Notes under the pieces: model-generated | Databases searched by the model: none | Told to the model about the DNA's origin: nothing | The model's input: the letters and a program-made list of their open reading frames with translations, nothing else | Shown here: positions 35,498 to 44,205 of the stretch, piece by piece | Layout of the letters: the number at the start of each line of letters is the position of its first letter | Numbering within the stretch: position 1 is the stretch's first letter | NCBI GenBank assembly: GCA_021647705.1 | Contig: JAKIUF010000013.1 | Span: forward strand, 1-64,000 | From: Gammaproteobacteria bacterium | GTDB lineage: Bacteria > Pseudomonadota > Gammaproteobacteria > SZUA-152 | Direction: 5' to 3' | Length of the DNA stretch: 64,000 bases | Made by a program: the position numbers and the translations under genes

Positions 35498-36295
35498 TCA
35501 ACGTGCGCGCTTCAAACTGTTGCGGTCAAAATCACGACTCGTTAAACCGGTTTTGAAACGGTAATCTTTCCAGTGCAAGTCTGTGCTTTTTTTGGTGAGG
35601 TGATTCACCACGCTCATATTTGTCGGACGCCAAAACTGACCTTCGTATTGTTGATAGCCTGAATAAGTAAGTGTTTTTAATAACGCCTTTTTACGGTCAT
35701 AAAATTCAATTTTCAGTGGCTGATACATTTCTGTATCCATCCAGGTAGTCAAGCGGGTGTAACCGGAATATTTGTAGGCAGGCTTACGCTCGATAACAAA
35801 TGCTTCGCGGCCATCAATTTCTTCGGTGCGTAAATATTTGTAGCTGTATTTTTCCACTTCTTGTGAAGAAAGATCTTCATAGGAAAATTCACTGCCCATA
35901 AATGGCCCGGATTTATTATTGGAGGAGATACGTTTGACACGCTTCAGTGCAGGCAGGTACAGCCATTGTTCATCGGGTACCAGTGCATGGGTATAGCTCA
36001 GGAAAGCAGTGCCTTTGATGTCACGAGGGGAATCAAAAATACTCAGGGATTTGTCACCATCACCATCGACTTCCAGGGTTTTGGTGCGGATGTTGCGCTT
36101 GCTTTCCTGTCCATGGCGATTGCGCAAAACCATTTCCAGGCTGGCTGTTTGATCCTGCCAGCCGGTGTCACGTTTGTCAGCTTCGATGGCGATAGCCAAG
36201 CCTTTTTCTTCGGGTGTTTCTGCCATTGCCAATAATGGTAGGCCGAGCAGTGCGAACAGACCGATGTGTTTTATATTTAACGAAAAATTATGCAT
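35498..36295 (-). CDS. LolA-like outer-membrane lipoprotein-sorting protein
   Basis: A 265-residue periplasmic protein. The ATG at 36295 gives a standard signal peptide (LFALLGLPLLAMA); the open frame extends to 36430 inside the MMPL gene. The mature part matches the 'outer membrane lipoprotein-sorting protein' family (EQWLYLPALKRVKRISS, GPFMGSEFSYEDLS, KIEFYDRKKALLKTLTYSGY). Such proteins have a LolA/LppX beta fold that binds lipid. The gene overlaps the MMPL exporter by 8 bp, which suggests coupled translation and a shared lipid substrate. Confidence 0.85.
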   Translation of the reverse strand: MHNFSLNIKHIGLFALLGLPLLAMAETPEEKGLAIAIEADKRDTGWQDQTASLEMVLRNRHGQESKRNIRTKTLEVDGDGDKSLSIFDSPRDIKGTAFLSYTHALVPDEQWLYLPALKRVKRISSNNKSGPFMGSEFSYEDLSSQEVEKYSYKYLRTEEIDGREAFVIERKPAYKYSGYTRLTTWMDTEMYQPLKIEFYDRKKALLKTLTYSGYQQYEGQFWRPTNMSVVNHLTKKSTDLHWKDYRFKTGLTSRDFDRNSLKRAR

Positions 36296-38624
36296 GACCA
36301 GGCTCCTTGATGATGGACTGTTTGTTGGTTTTCTTTTTATCAAACAACATGAGAATGGGGGGTAACAATAAAAAGTCAGCCAATAAAGCAAAGGTGATGA
36401 CGATAGCGGTAAGTAGTCCCATACCCGCATTTAGTTCAAAGCTGGACAACGATAACACCATGAAGCCGATGACCAGTACCATCGAAGTGGTCAGCAGGGC
36501 CATGCCCACGTTGCGGAATGCGTAACGTACGGCTTCTTCTGCATCCAGACCTTTTTCACGGCGGGCGCGCAGGTATTTACTGAGAAAGTGTACGGTGTCA
36601 TCGACCACAATACCCAAGGTCATACCTGCGACAATGGAGAGACTGAGCCCTACTTCGCCCACCAGTAATCCCCACAGGCCAAAACCCATCGCTGCGGGTA
36701 TCAGGTTGGGTATCAGACTTAGCAGACCAATTTTGACGGAACGCAGAGCAAAGATCAGGATAAGGGAAATACCAATCAATGCGAGGGTGGTACCGATCAG
36801 CATACTAATGATGTTGCGTTTTCCGATGTGCGCAAACATCATTGATACGCCACTGCCTTCTTTGCCACTGAGATGTGTGGTGTTGTTTTTCAGCCAGTCG
36901 CTGGCGCGTTTATCCAATGCCAGCAATTCATTGGTGGACATGGTTTGTAGCGTGACGGTAAAGCGCGTAGCAGATTTTTCCACGTTTATCTGATTGTTAA
37001 GGTCCAACCCATAAGGCAGTGACATTTCATATAACAGCAAATATTGTGCTGCCAGATTGCGCTCATCAGGCAGTTTGTACCAGTTTTGTTCATCACCGTG
37101 CATATTTTTGTTGAGTCGTTTCATGATGTCGGTGATGGTATTGACATGCATGGTTTCCGGCTGCTTGCGATACCAGTCTGCAAAGGCGTTAACATCCTTC
37201 AAGTATTCAGGATTGCTAATGCCGCCAGATTCACCGGAGTCTAACGAGTAGTCAATAATATAAAGACCCGTCAGGTTTTCCGTCATGAAATCGGCATCTA
37301 TGCGGAATGGTACGGTCTCGTCAAAATAATGCACGAATACGTCATTCATTTCGTTGCGGGGTATGGAGGCTATCAAGGCGATGGCGACGATGCTCATACC
37401 CCAAATTAATTTGTGGCGTTGCTTGACCACAAAGTCACCGACACGATGCATCAGGTGGCTTTCATCATTTTCAACAGGACGTACGCGCACTGGTAATACC
37501 GACATTAACGCAGGCAAAAATGTGACGGATAAAAAGAAGGAGGCAACTACGCCTATGGCCACCATGTTGCCGAGGTGTTGGAAAGGGGGAACATCGGAAA
37601 AGTTCATGCTCAAAAAACCCAGTGCGGTCGTAACGCTGGCAAGAAATACCGGTTGCATATTAATGCGCAAGCTTTCTACGATGGCTGCCTTTTTCTCACG
37701 TCCCATACGCATTTCGTGGAGCATGGTGACGAGAATATGCACACAGTTGGCGATGGCCATGGTGAGCACAATGGTCGGGGTGGAAGCCGATGGCGGGGTA
37801 ATGGGAAAGCCCAGATAACCGCCCAAACCCATGGCCGTCATGATGGAGCCGATAATCACCACCAGGGTAGCGAAGGTGCCGGAGAAGCCACGAATCATCA
37901 GCCCGAGGGTGATCAGCATGAGCGCAAAACTGATGAGCACCAGTCCTTTCATGTCACTCTGCGAGGCTTCCGCAAAGGCGTTATTCATGAACACCATGCC
38001 ACTGAGGTAGATGTCAATCTGCGGATACTGTGCTTCAATTTCGGCGGCAAGATTACGTGAGAAAGCGACGATTTCTGGTACTTCGGTCATTTTTTCACCG
38101 GGTAGTTGCACGGTGACATTGATGCCGGTGACGTGGGTACGGTCAGAAACAAGGCGGTTCAGCAACATGGGTTCACTGAGTGCAACACGTTTTATTTTTT
38201 TACGGTTGTCGTCAGTCAGCTCGATCTCTTCATCAATCAGATCCCTGACCAGTAAATCATCACCCTCGGCTTCGGTGTTTTGAAAGTTGGCCAGTGAATC
38301 GACACGAATGGAATAGGGCGTTTGCCAGGCTTTTTCTGTCAGTATTTTTATCGCTTCCAGGGTTTCTTTACTAAAGGCATTTCCATCTTTGGGGGCCAAG
38401 ACAAACATGACATTGTCATTTTTGGTATACATGGCCTCCAGTGCTTCAAAGGCAAGTAATTGAGGGTTGTCACCACTGAAAAAGACCCGGTAGTCGGTTT
38501 TGAACGCGAGGTGTTTGCCACCACTGGCTGCGCCCGCCACGATGAGTACGGCGGCCAGCATTACCAGCCAGGGATGACGGGTAATCCACTGAGCGTAACG
38601 AATAACGAGGGTAGACTCACTCAT
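36288..38624 (-). CDS. MMPL/RND-family exporter
   Basis: A 778-residue inner-membrane transporter with twelve hydrophobic segments in two blocks of six and large periplasmic loops, as in RND proteins. Typical segments are LVLISFALMLITLGLMIRG, GITPP-like FPITPPSASTPTIVLTMAIANCVHIL and LGIVVDDTVHFLSKYLRARREKG. The family includes hopanoid and other lipid exporters (HpnN, MMPL). With the LolA-like and barrel genes it could carry a lipid from the inner to the outer membrane (inference). A TetR gene lies 65 bp upstream in the same direction. Confidence 0.9.
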   Translation of the reverse strand: MSESTLVIRYAQWITRHPWLVMLAAVLIVAGAASGGKHLAFKTDYRVFFSGDNPQLLAFEALEAMYTKNDNVMFVLAPKDGNAFSKETLEAIKILTEKAWQTPYSIRVDSLANFQNTEAEGDDLLVRDLIDEEIELTDDNRKKIKRVALSEPMLLNRLVSDRTHVTGINVTVQLPGEKMTEVPEIVAFSRNLAAEIEAQYPQIDIYLSGMVFMNNAFAEASQSDMKGLVLISFALMLITLGLMIRGFSGTFATLVVIIGSIMTAMGLGGYLGFPITPPSASTPTIVLTMAIANCVHILVTMLHEMRMGREKKAAIVESLRINMQPVFLASVTTALGFLSMNFSDVPPFQHLGNMVAIGVVASFFLSVTFLPALMSVLPVRVRPVENDESHLMHRVGDFVVKQRHKLIWGMSIVAIALIASIPRNEMNDVFVHYFDETVPFRIDADFMTENLTGLYIIDYSLDSGESGGISNPEYLKDVNAFADWYRKQPETMHVNTITDIMKRLNKNMHGDEQNWYKLPDERNLAAQYLLLYEMSLPYGLDLNNQINVEKSATRFTVTLQTMSTNELLALDKRASDWLKNNTTHLSGKEGSGVSMMFAHIGKRNIISMLIGTTLALIGISLILIFALRSVKIGLLSLIPNLIPAAMGFGLWGLLVGEVGLSLSIVAGMTLGIVVDDTVHFLSKYLRARREKGLDAEEAVRYAFRNVGMALLTTSMVLVIGFMVLSLSSFELNAGMGLLTAIVITFALLADFLLLPPILMLFDKKKTNKQSIIKEPGHA

Positions 38625-38689
38625 AATGCTTTTCCTTTTTTTCAGGGTTTATACGTTGCTGTGTGTTGTTGCGTACAGTGCGTACAGGT

Positions 38690-39310
38690 TTAACGCTTTT
38701 TCAAGCCGCTCAGCATCAGTTGCACTACACTTTTAGCGCGTTTCTCAAAGGTTTCAAGATTGTGTAGAGACATGAACAGCGGCACGCTGAATAGAGTGAT
38801 AGCGGTGGTAATGGCTTCGGCGGTATCCTGTACATCGGGAATAGAAAATTCGTCGCGTCGGACACCGTCTTCCAGCAGCTCAACGATCAGGTTATGTCTG
38901 TTGAGTTCGTACTGATTCACTATTTCCAGGCGTGCATCACAAATGGCGGTGACCATTTCATTTATGCGTGGATTATTAGCCCATTCGTTGTGGGTGTGGC
39001 TCAGTATTTGTAATACGACATTATGCAGACGTTCTGCCGCAGGCTGCTGGGTTTGTTGCACCACGTTTTTTACCAGCAGTAGTTTTGTATCGAGACAGGC
39101 GCAGGCCAGATTGGAGCCGATATCCAGTTTGTTTTTGAAAAAGCGATAGAGGTTGGCGGCGGACATGTCACAGTCTTTGGCGATTTCAGCCATGGTGGTT
39201 TTGTTGTAACCAAACTGGGCGAAACGTTCACCGGCTGCTGTGAGAATGCGTGTACGGACATCGCAAGTCGGGCTGGGTGTGTTGGAGTAAGTGCGGGTAT
39301 TCATACTCAA
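38690..39310 (-). CDS. TetR-family transcriptional regulator
   Basis: A 206-residue repressor with an N-terminal TetR HTH (about residues 20-66: RILTAAGERFAQFGYNKTT, IAKDCDMSAANLYRFFKNK). The C-terminal ligand domain is diverse, as usual. It is the first gene of the operon with the exporter genes. A perfect 15-bp inverted repeat lies 14 bp upstream of its start and is the likely operator, so the operon is probably autoregulated. Confidence 0.9.
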   Translation of the reverse strand: MSMNTRTYSNTPSPTCDVRTRILTAAGERFAQFGYNKTTMAEIAKDCDMSAANLYRFFKNKLDIGSNLACACLDTKLLLVKNVVQQTQQPAAERLHNVVLQILSHTHNEWANNPRINEMVTAICDARLEIVNQYELNRHNLIVELLEDGVRRDEFSIPDVQDTAEAITTAITLFSVPLFMSLHNLETFEKRAKSVVQLMLSGLKKR

Positions 39311-39323
39311 GCACTGTAATCTC

Positions 39324-39359
39324 TAAATGCTGAACATTCAAGATAATGTTCAGCATTTA
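39324..39359. promoter_or_regulatory. perfect palindromic operator upstream of the TetR operon
   Basis: TAAATGCTGAACATT and AATGTTCAGCATTTA are exact inverse copies with the 6-bp spacer CAAGAT. The position just upstream of the tetR-type start and the symmetry suit a TetR dimer-pair site. No similar site is seen directly before the exporter gene. Confidence 0.75.
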
Positions 39360-39470
39360 TTATTCAGGGAGGCTTAAGTCCGATGTATGACCGCTTCTAA
39401 GCGAGTTTGATATATCGGGTGGTATCTGGAGGAGGCCGATGTTTGGCTGAGTCGTTGTTTATTCTAAAGT

Positions 39471-39647
39471 TTATTTTGTCAGGATCAGTTTCCCCTGCCG
39501 GGTGATACGCAGACGATACACCTGATCTTCGTGTTCAATACAAATTTCCTGACGACCCTGAAACAGATCTTGGCTGCTGATGCGGTGGCTATCCGTCGTG
39601 GTTATTTCCACAGGCGGGGTATCGGGTGTGGTGTTTTTGCTGTTCAT
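39471..39647 (-). CDS. hemP: hemin uptake protein HemP
   Basis: A 58-residue protein starting at the ATG 39645-39647 with AAAAGGAC upstream. The core [18 protein letters not shown] and the tail [15 protein letters not shown] match the HemP/HmuP family (SxxLFxGxxEvxIxHxgexYrLRxTrxgKLILtK). HemP is a small factor found in heme and siderophore uptake clusters, where in some bacteria it is needed for receptor expression. It is divergent from the TonB-dependent receptor, with two Fur-like sites between them, which fits iron-controlled expression. Confidence 0.92.
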   Translation of the reverse strand: MNSKNTTPDTPPVEITTTDSHRISSQDLFQGRQEICIEHEDQVYRLRITRQGKLILTK

Positions 39648-39701
39648 GGCCGTTGTCCTTTTGTTTCCAGAGAGCTGTTTTTATGGCTCAGTCTGTTTCA
39701 A

Positions 39702-39716
39702 TGATAGTGATTCTCA
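39702..39716. promoter_or_regulatory. Fur-like site 1
   Basis: TGATAGTGATTCTCA matches the 7-1-7 Fur motif TGATAAT-N-ATTATCA at 12 of 14 defined positions. It lies 55 bp upstream of the hemP start. Confidence 0.65.
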
Positions 39717-39740
39717 TCTTCTTGTCAATGCAAATGCAAA

Positions 39741-39755
39741 TGATAATGATTCGTA
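39741..39755. promoter_or_regulatory. Fur-like site 2
   Basis: TGATAATGATTCGTA matches the left half of the 7-1-7 motif fully and four of seven positions in the right half. The upstream AATGCAAATGCAAATG repeat extends the A/T-rich array. It lies about 155 bp before the receptor gene. Confidence 0.6.
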
Positions 39756-39909
39756 TTTACTTTTAAGTTTCATCCGTGCATACTGTTTCCCAGCCAGCAA
39801 GTAGACCTCGTGATTCCGATCCCGTCGTAGCCAGCCAGTAACGCCGTCCTGCCGACCAGTGCAGTAGCGGCACGACAATAGTTTGCATGTGTTTTGGGAG
39901 AGTGAAGAA

Positions 39910-42192
39910 ATGAAAGAACAACGGTTTTTGTTTTGTAATGTTCTTGCTGCTGTGGCTCTGGGATTGATCCTGCCAGCGGTTGTGGTCGCAGATGAGGAAA
40001 CAAAAAAGAAGGATGAGCCTCGTGCCAAGGTGTTGGATAAGGTAATGGTGATCGGTAATCCTGCGAATATTGAAAAGATGCCGGGTTCTGCTCAGGTGGT
40101 GACAAAAGACGATATTCGCCAGCAAAATTATGATGACATCAACCGCGTGCTGCGCAAGGTGCCGGGGGTTTATGTGCGAGAGGAAGACGGTTTTGGTCTC
40201 TTTCCCAGTATCAGTTTACGGGGGGTTGATACCACCCGTAACTCCAAGATCACCATTATGGAAGATGGGGTGATGATGGCACCCGCACCTTACTCGGCAC
40301 CTGCCGCGTATTATTCACCGACCACAGGCCGCATGAGCGGACTGGAAGTATTGAAAGGCTCCAGCCAAATTAAATATGGTCCACATACTACGGGCGGGGT
40401 AATCAATTATCTTTCAACCTCTATTCCCACGAAAGAAAAAGCTTATCTGAAATCAACCTTTGGCAGTTTTAACGAACAACGCACCCACGCTTATGCAGGC
40501 AATACGTTCGATGCAGGGGCTGTCGGGCAATTCGGTGTTTTGCTGGAAGGTTATCGCCGACAAAATACCGGATTCAAAAAAATTGATGAGACTGTCGATT
40601 TTCGCAATGGTGATGACACGGGTTTTGATAAAACAGATGCCATGGTGAAATTATCATGGGAACCGGCCAGTGCGATGTATCAGCGTTTTGAATTCAAATA
40701 CGGTACCAGTGAGCTGGATGCCAATGAAACTTACCTTGGTTTGACTCAGGCTGATTTTAACGCCGATCCAACACGTCGTTATGCCGCATCGCGTTTCGAT
40801 AATATAAAAAGTGAGCAGGAGCAGGTCTCGTTACGCTGGAGCATCAGTCTCAATGATGACATCGATATTATTACAACAGCCTATCAAACCGATTTTAAAC
40901 GTAATTGGTACAAACTGAGTAACGTCAATGGAGAGAAACTCCCTCAAGTGATGGAAACCCCAGGGTTATCGCAGGACTGTATGAAAGGTACGGCTGCATG
41001 TGACTTTAACGTCAAAGCCAATAACCGCAAATATAATACTCAGGGTGTTGAGTCTGCTGGCTATTTCCGCTTTGATTCAGGTGATGTTCAACACGAAGTA
41101 ATGGCGGGCATTCGTCTGCATCAGGACGAGGTAACACGCTTCCAATGGGAGGACACTTATAGTCAGGCAGCCAATGGCACTGTTACGGGAATGACGCCCG
41201 GCACACCGGGTGATGCAGGTAACCGTTTTCAGAAGACAGAAGCTTTGGCATTGTTTGTTCAGGATACCATTGATATAGGCGCTTTAACGGTCATTCCCGG
41301 GATTCGTTATGAGATGCTGGAGCAAACCTCCGAAGATCCTAGGGGCACTCTGCAAAGCGTGGGGGGTACGAAAGGCCGGGACGGAAAAAACAGTTTTAGT
41401 GTTAACGCTTATGGTGTGGGTGTGGCTTACCAATTCAACGAGCAATGGACCGGCTTTGGTGGTGTTCATACCGGTTATTCCACACCCAGTCCTCGGGGTA
41501 CACGCGGTGGTCTTGACCCGGAAACCAGCACCGCCTTTGAAGTTGGCACACGTTATACCAATACCCGACAAGCATTCGCGGCTGAAAGCACTTTTTTTTA
41601 TACCGCCTTTAAAGATCTGATCGTGACCGATAACGTCGGTGGCACAGGAGCGGGGAATGATGAAAACTTTGGTGAGGTGGATACCTACGGCGTTGAATTG
41701 GCACTTCAGTATGATGCAGGGCTTGCGAACAACTGGGGAGTAAGTAATCCGTCTTTCCTGAGCGTAACCTATACCAATGCCGAGCAAAAAAATGACTCAA
41801 CATCCACGGACGCAGAATCGATTTTCAGTTATGGCAAAAAAGGTAACAAAGTGCCGTATATCCCGGAACTGACCGTGAGTCTGGGTACGGGTATTGAGAC
41901 TGAAAAATGGGGCGCATCCATTGCCGGAAACTATGTGAGCGAAACCTATACCAGCGCCAACAATGTTAATGATCAAATTAATGGTGTTGGTGCGCGTGAT
42001 GCCCGGTATGGCAAGACAGACCGTTATTTTACGACGGATGTTTCTGCTTTTTATCGCATTAATGAGACCGTAAAGCTTTTTGGTGGTGTACAAAACCTCT
42101 TCGACGAAGAGTATGTCGTATCACGCCAGCCTGATGGTGCGCGAGGCGGTCTGCCGCAGTTTGTTTATGCCGGGATCGAAATGGAATTGTAA
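39910..42192 (+). CDS. TonB-dependent outer-membrane receptor, FecA/YncD-like
   Basis: A 760-residue receptor that probably imports a ferric chelate. The ATG at 39910 has GGGAGAG upstream and begins a signal peptide (LAAVALGLILPAVVVA). A TonB-box-like DKVMVIG near residue 40 is followed by the plug domain (VVTKDDIRQQNYDDINRVL, SLRGVDTTRNSKITIMEDG, VLKGSSQIKYGPHTTGG) and a barrel that ends in F/Y-rich strands (FVYAGIEMEL). The siderophore cannot be told from sequence. It is followed by a terminator and then exbB, exbD, tonB. Confidence 0.92.
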   Translation: MKEQRFLFCNVLAAVALGLILPAVVVADEETKKKDEPRAKVLDKVMVIGNPANIEKMPGSAQVVTKDDIRQQNYDDINRVLRKVPGVYVREEDGFGLFPSISLRGVDTTRNSKITIMEDGVMMAPAPYSAPAAYYSPTTGRMSGLEVLKGSSQIKYGPHTTGGVINYLSTSIPTKEKAYLKSTFGSFNEQRTHAYAGNTFDAGAVGQFGVLLEGYRRQNTGFKKIDETVDFRNGDDTGFDKTDAMVKLSWEPASAMYQRFEFKYGTSELDANETYLGLTQADFNADPTRRYAASRFDNIKSEQEQVSLRWSISLNDDIDIITTAYQTDFKRNWYKLSNVNGEKLPQVMETPGLSQDCMKGTAACDFNVKANNRKYNTQGVESAGYFRFDSGDVQHEVMAGIRLHQDEVTRFQWEDTYSQAANGTVTGMTPGTPGDAGNRFQKTEALALFVQDTIDIGALTVIPGIRYEMLEQTSEDPRGTLQSVGGTKGRDGKNSFSVNAYGVGVAYQFNEQWTGFGGVHTGYSTPSPRGTRGGLDPETSTAFEVGTRYTNTRQAFAAESTFFYTAFKDLIVTDNVGGTGAGNDENFGEVDTYGVELALQYDAGLANNWGVSNPSFLSVTYTNAEQKNDSTSTDAESIFSYGKKGNKVPYIPELTVSLGTGIETEKWGASIAGNYVSETYTSANNVNDQINGVGARDARYGKTDRYFTTDVSAFYRINETVKLFGGVQNLFDEEYVVSRQPDGARGGLPQFVYAGIEMEL

Positions 42193-42222
42193 TCCTGTTA
42201 CACCAGGGATGAATTGTGATGT

Positions 42223-42265
42223 ATGGGTGGCAATCGGTGTTGACTGCCACCCATCACCTTTTTTT
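42223..42265 (+). terminator. rho-independent terminator between the receptor and exbB
   Basis: ATGGGTGGCA pairs with TGCCACCCAT across a 12-base loop; CACC and then TTTTTTT follow. Transcription of exbB may depend on partial readthrough. Confidence 0.85.
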
Positions 42266-42282
42266 AAAATGGTTTGGAAATT

Positions 42283-42957
42283 ATGAACATAGTGGATTTA
42301 TTTCAACAAGGTGGGCCGGTAATGCTAGTGCTGCTGGCCATGTCTGTTCTGGCCGTCACCATTATTTTACTGAAACTGTTTCAGTTTTATCGCAGCGGTT
42401 TGCGCCGCCTGGCATTTGTGGATGACACCGTGTTGGCCGTGCAGCGCGGTGAGCATGAGCAAGCCATCAAGCGTCTGCAACAGCACGACAACCCCGTGGC
42501 GAAAGTATTGGAAAGTGCTATTCGTTATGGTGCCGATCCGACGATGTCTACGGGCGATGTTGAAGCGGAAGTCAGTCGTGTGGGGAGTGCGCAAATACGG
42601 AATCTGGAATCCTGGTTGCGCGGGCTTTCTTCCATTGCTCACCTGAGTCCGCTGTTAGGTTTGCTGGGTACAGTGACCGGTATGATCGTCGCGTTTATGA
42701 GTCTGGAAGCGGCAGGCTCCCGGGTTGATCCTTCCATTCTTTCCGGCGGTATTTGGGAGGCTCTGCTCACCACCGCCTTTGGCCTCACCGTGGCGATTCC
42801 CGCCATGGCCGCTTTTTATTATCTGGAAGGAGAGGTGGATCGAGTTCGTGCCGCCATGAAGGACGCCAGCATCCGGGTGCTGCGTCATTTTGGTAAAACA
42901 CCCCATGTGGGTAGTCACGATGACGAACGCATTGAGGACGAGACGCATGGAATTTGA
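42283..42957 (+). CDS. exbB: biopolymer transport protein ExbB
   Basis: A proton-channel subunit of the Ton motor in the inner membrane. The 224-residue protein has a first hydrophobic segment at about residues 10-33, then two near 115-140 and 160-185 that contain LGLLGTVTGMIVAFMSLE and ALLTTAFGLTVAIPAMAAFY, the conserved ExbB/TolQ/MotA channel helices. The ATG at 42283 (MNIVDLF) is preferred over 42274. Its end overlaps the exbD start by 11 bp. Confidence 0.93.
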   Translation: MNIVDLFQQGGPVMLVLLAMSVLAVTIILLKLFQFYRSGLRRLAFVDDTVLAVQRGEHEQAIKRLQQHDNPVAKVLESAIRYGADPTMSTGDVEAEVSRVGSAQIRNLESWLRGLSSIAHLSPLLGLLGTVTGMIVAFMSLEAAGSRVDPSILSGGIWEALLTTAFGLTVAIPAMAAFYYLEGEVDRVRAAMKDASIRVLRHFGKTPHVGSHDDERIEDETHGI

Positions 42958-43345
42958 GGGGCGTGCCCGCATTCATTCTCATCTCGATATCGCGCCACTG
43001 ATCGATATCGTGTTTTTGTTACTGGTATTTTTCATGCTCACCAGTACCTTTATGGTGCCCGAAGCCATTGAACTGGAACTACCGGAATCCAATAGTGCCC
43101 AGGTGAGCGATATCACACCCATTATTGTGTCGTTGAACCCGGCCGGCCAGTTGGCGCTCAATGGTGAGCGTATCGAACTGAAACAGTTGCGCGAGGCCAT
43201 TGAGCCGCTGATCAAACAAAATGCCGATGCGCCCATTACGCTCAAAAGTGATGCCAGTACCCAGGTACAACAGCTACTGCAAGTGATGGATGAAATACGC
43301 GCTGCGGGGGGCACAGATGTGGCTATTGCCACCACGCAAAAATAA
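42947..43345 (+). CDS. exbD: biopolymer transport protein ExbD
   Basis: Partner of ExbB. The 132-residue protein has a short cytoplasmic start, one hydrophobic helix (about residues 14-36) with the essential Asp in HLDIAPLIDIVFLLLVFFM, and a periplasmic domain. The ATG lies inside the end of exbB, so translation is probably coupled. An upstream frame to 42890 is only an extension within exbB. Confidence 0.93.
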   Translation: MEFEGRARIHSHLDIAPLIDIVFLLLVFFMLTSTFMVPEAIELELPESNSAQVSDITPIIVSLNPAGQLALNGERIELKQLREAIEPLIKQNADAPITLKSDASTQVQQLLQVMDEIRAAGGTDVAIATTQK

Positions 43346-43368
43346 TTTCTGCGGTACCGACGTAAGCT

Positions 43369-44085
43369 ATGACCATTACCCCACAACATTTAGGTATCAC
43401 TCTGCTGATTGCTTTGGCTTTGCATGGAGGGCTGGCGTTGTGGTTAACGTTGCCCGAGCCCGAACTCCCCGCCGAACCTCCTGTACCGCCTTTGCGCGTT
43501 AATTTGTTAGCCATGGTGGCAGAGCACACAGTAGCCGCACCGACACCGCCGCCGGAACCATTACCTCCGCCACCCAAGCCAAAGCCAAAACCCAAGCCTG
43601 AATTAAAGCCAGAGCCAAAACCTGAAGCAAAGCCGAAACCAGAACCTGAGCCTGTACCAGAGCTGGAGCCGGAGCCCTTGCTCGAGCCCATTCCGGTAGA
43701 AACACTACACGAACCACCTCCCGAACCGGTGCCACAACCACAAGTAGTGCAGGCATCACCTGTTGTGCCTGTTGTTCCCCCGCCATTGGATGCGGTAGCT
43801 ACTGCTCGTTATGAACAGTTATTGGTAGCTTGGCTGGAAAAACATAAAGAATACCCACGTCGTGCCAAGCGGATGCGTATTCAAGGTGAGGCGGTGTTAC
43901 GCATTTTGATTAATCGCTCCGGTGAAACACAGCAGGTGACGCTGGAACAGCGTACCGGCAATCGTTTGCTGGACAAGGCCGCGCTGGACATGGCGCAGCG
44001 AGCGAATCCTTTCCCTCCCATGCCGGATAACGATCCCCGCCAGGACTTGGAATTTATGGTGCCAGTGGCCTTTTTATTGCGTTGA
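43369..44085 (+). CDS. tonB: energy transducer TonB
   Basis: A 238-residue protein with an N-terminal membrane anchor (about residues 9-28), a long Pro-Lys/Pro-Glu rich periplasmic spacer (about residues 55-125, built from PKPKPKPE- and PEPEP-like units), and a C-terminal TonB domain (about 150-238) with YPRRAKRMRIQGEAVLRILI and DMAQRANPFPPMP. It links ExbBD to the receptor two genes upstream. The spacer is low-complexity at DNA level and produces a false long ORF on the other strand. Confidence 0.93.
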   Translation: MTITPQHLGITLLIALALHGGLALWLTLPEPELPAEPPVPPLRVNLLAMVAEHTVAAPTPPPEPLPPPPKPKPKPKPELKPEPKPEAKPKPEPEPVPELEPEPLLEPIPVETLHEPPPEPVPQPQVVQASPVVPVVPPPLDAVATARYEQLLVAWLEKHKEYPRRAKRMRIQGEAVLRILINRSGETQQVTLEQRTGNRLLDKAALDMAQRANPFPPMPDNDPRQDLEFMVPVAFLLR

Positions 44086-44205
44086 TGGTGTACAGCCTTT
44101 CTTATTTGTATTTTTTACCCCTATTTCGATATCTCAAATTTTTCACAAAATGGTCGATAGTTTGTACAGAAAACGGGTATTTCTCATCAGTTAACAGGGT
44201 ACAAA

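Noticed and set aside
36296-36430. 45-codon upstream extension of the LolA-like protein
   Set aside because: It overlaps the 3' part of the exporter gene in another frame, and the signal peptide begins at the ATG 36295.
43499-43786. 95-codon frame on the minus strand with Ala/Val/Leu-rich sequence
   Set aside because: It is the antisense of the Pro-Lys/Pro-Glu spacer of tonB. The low-complexity repeat removes stop codons and the product resembles nothing.
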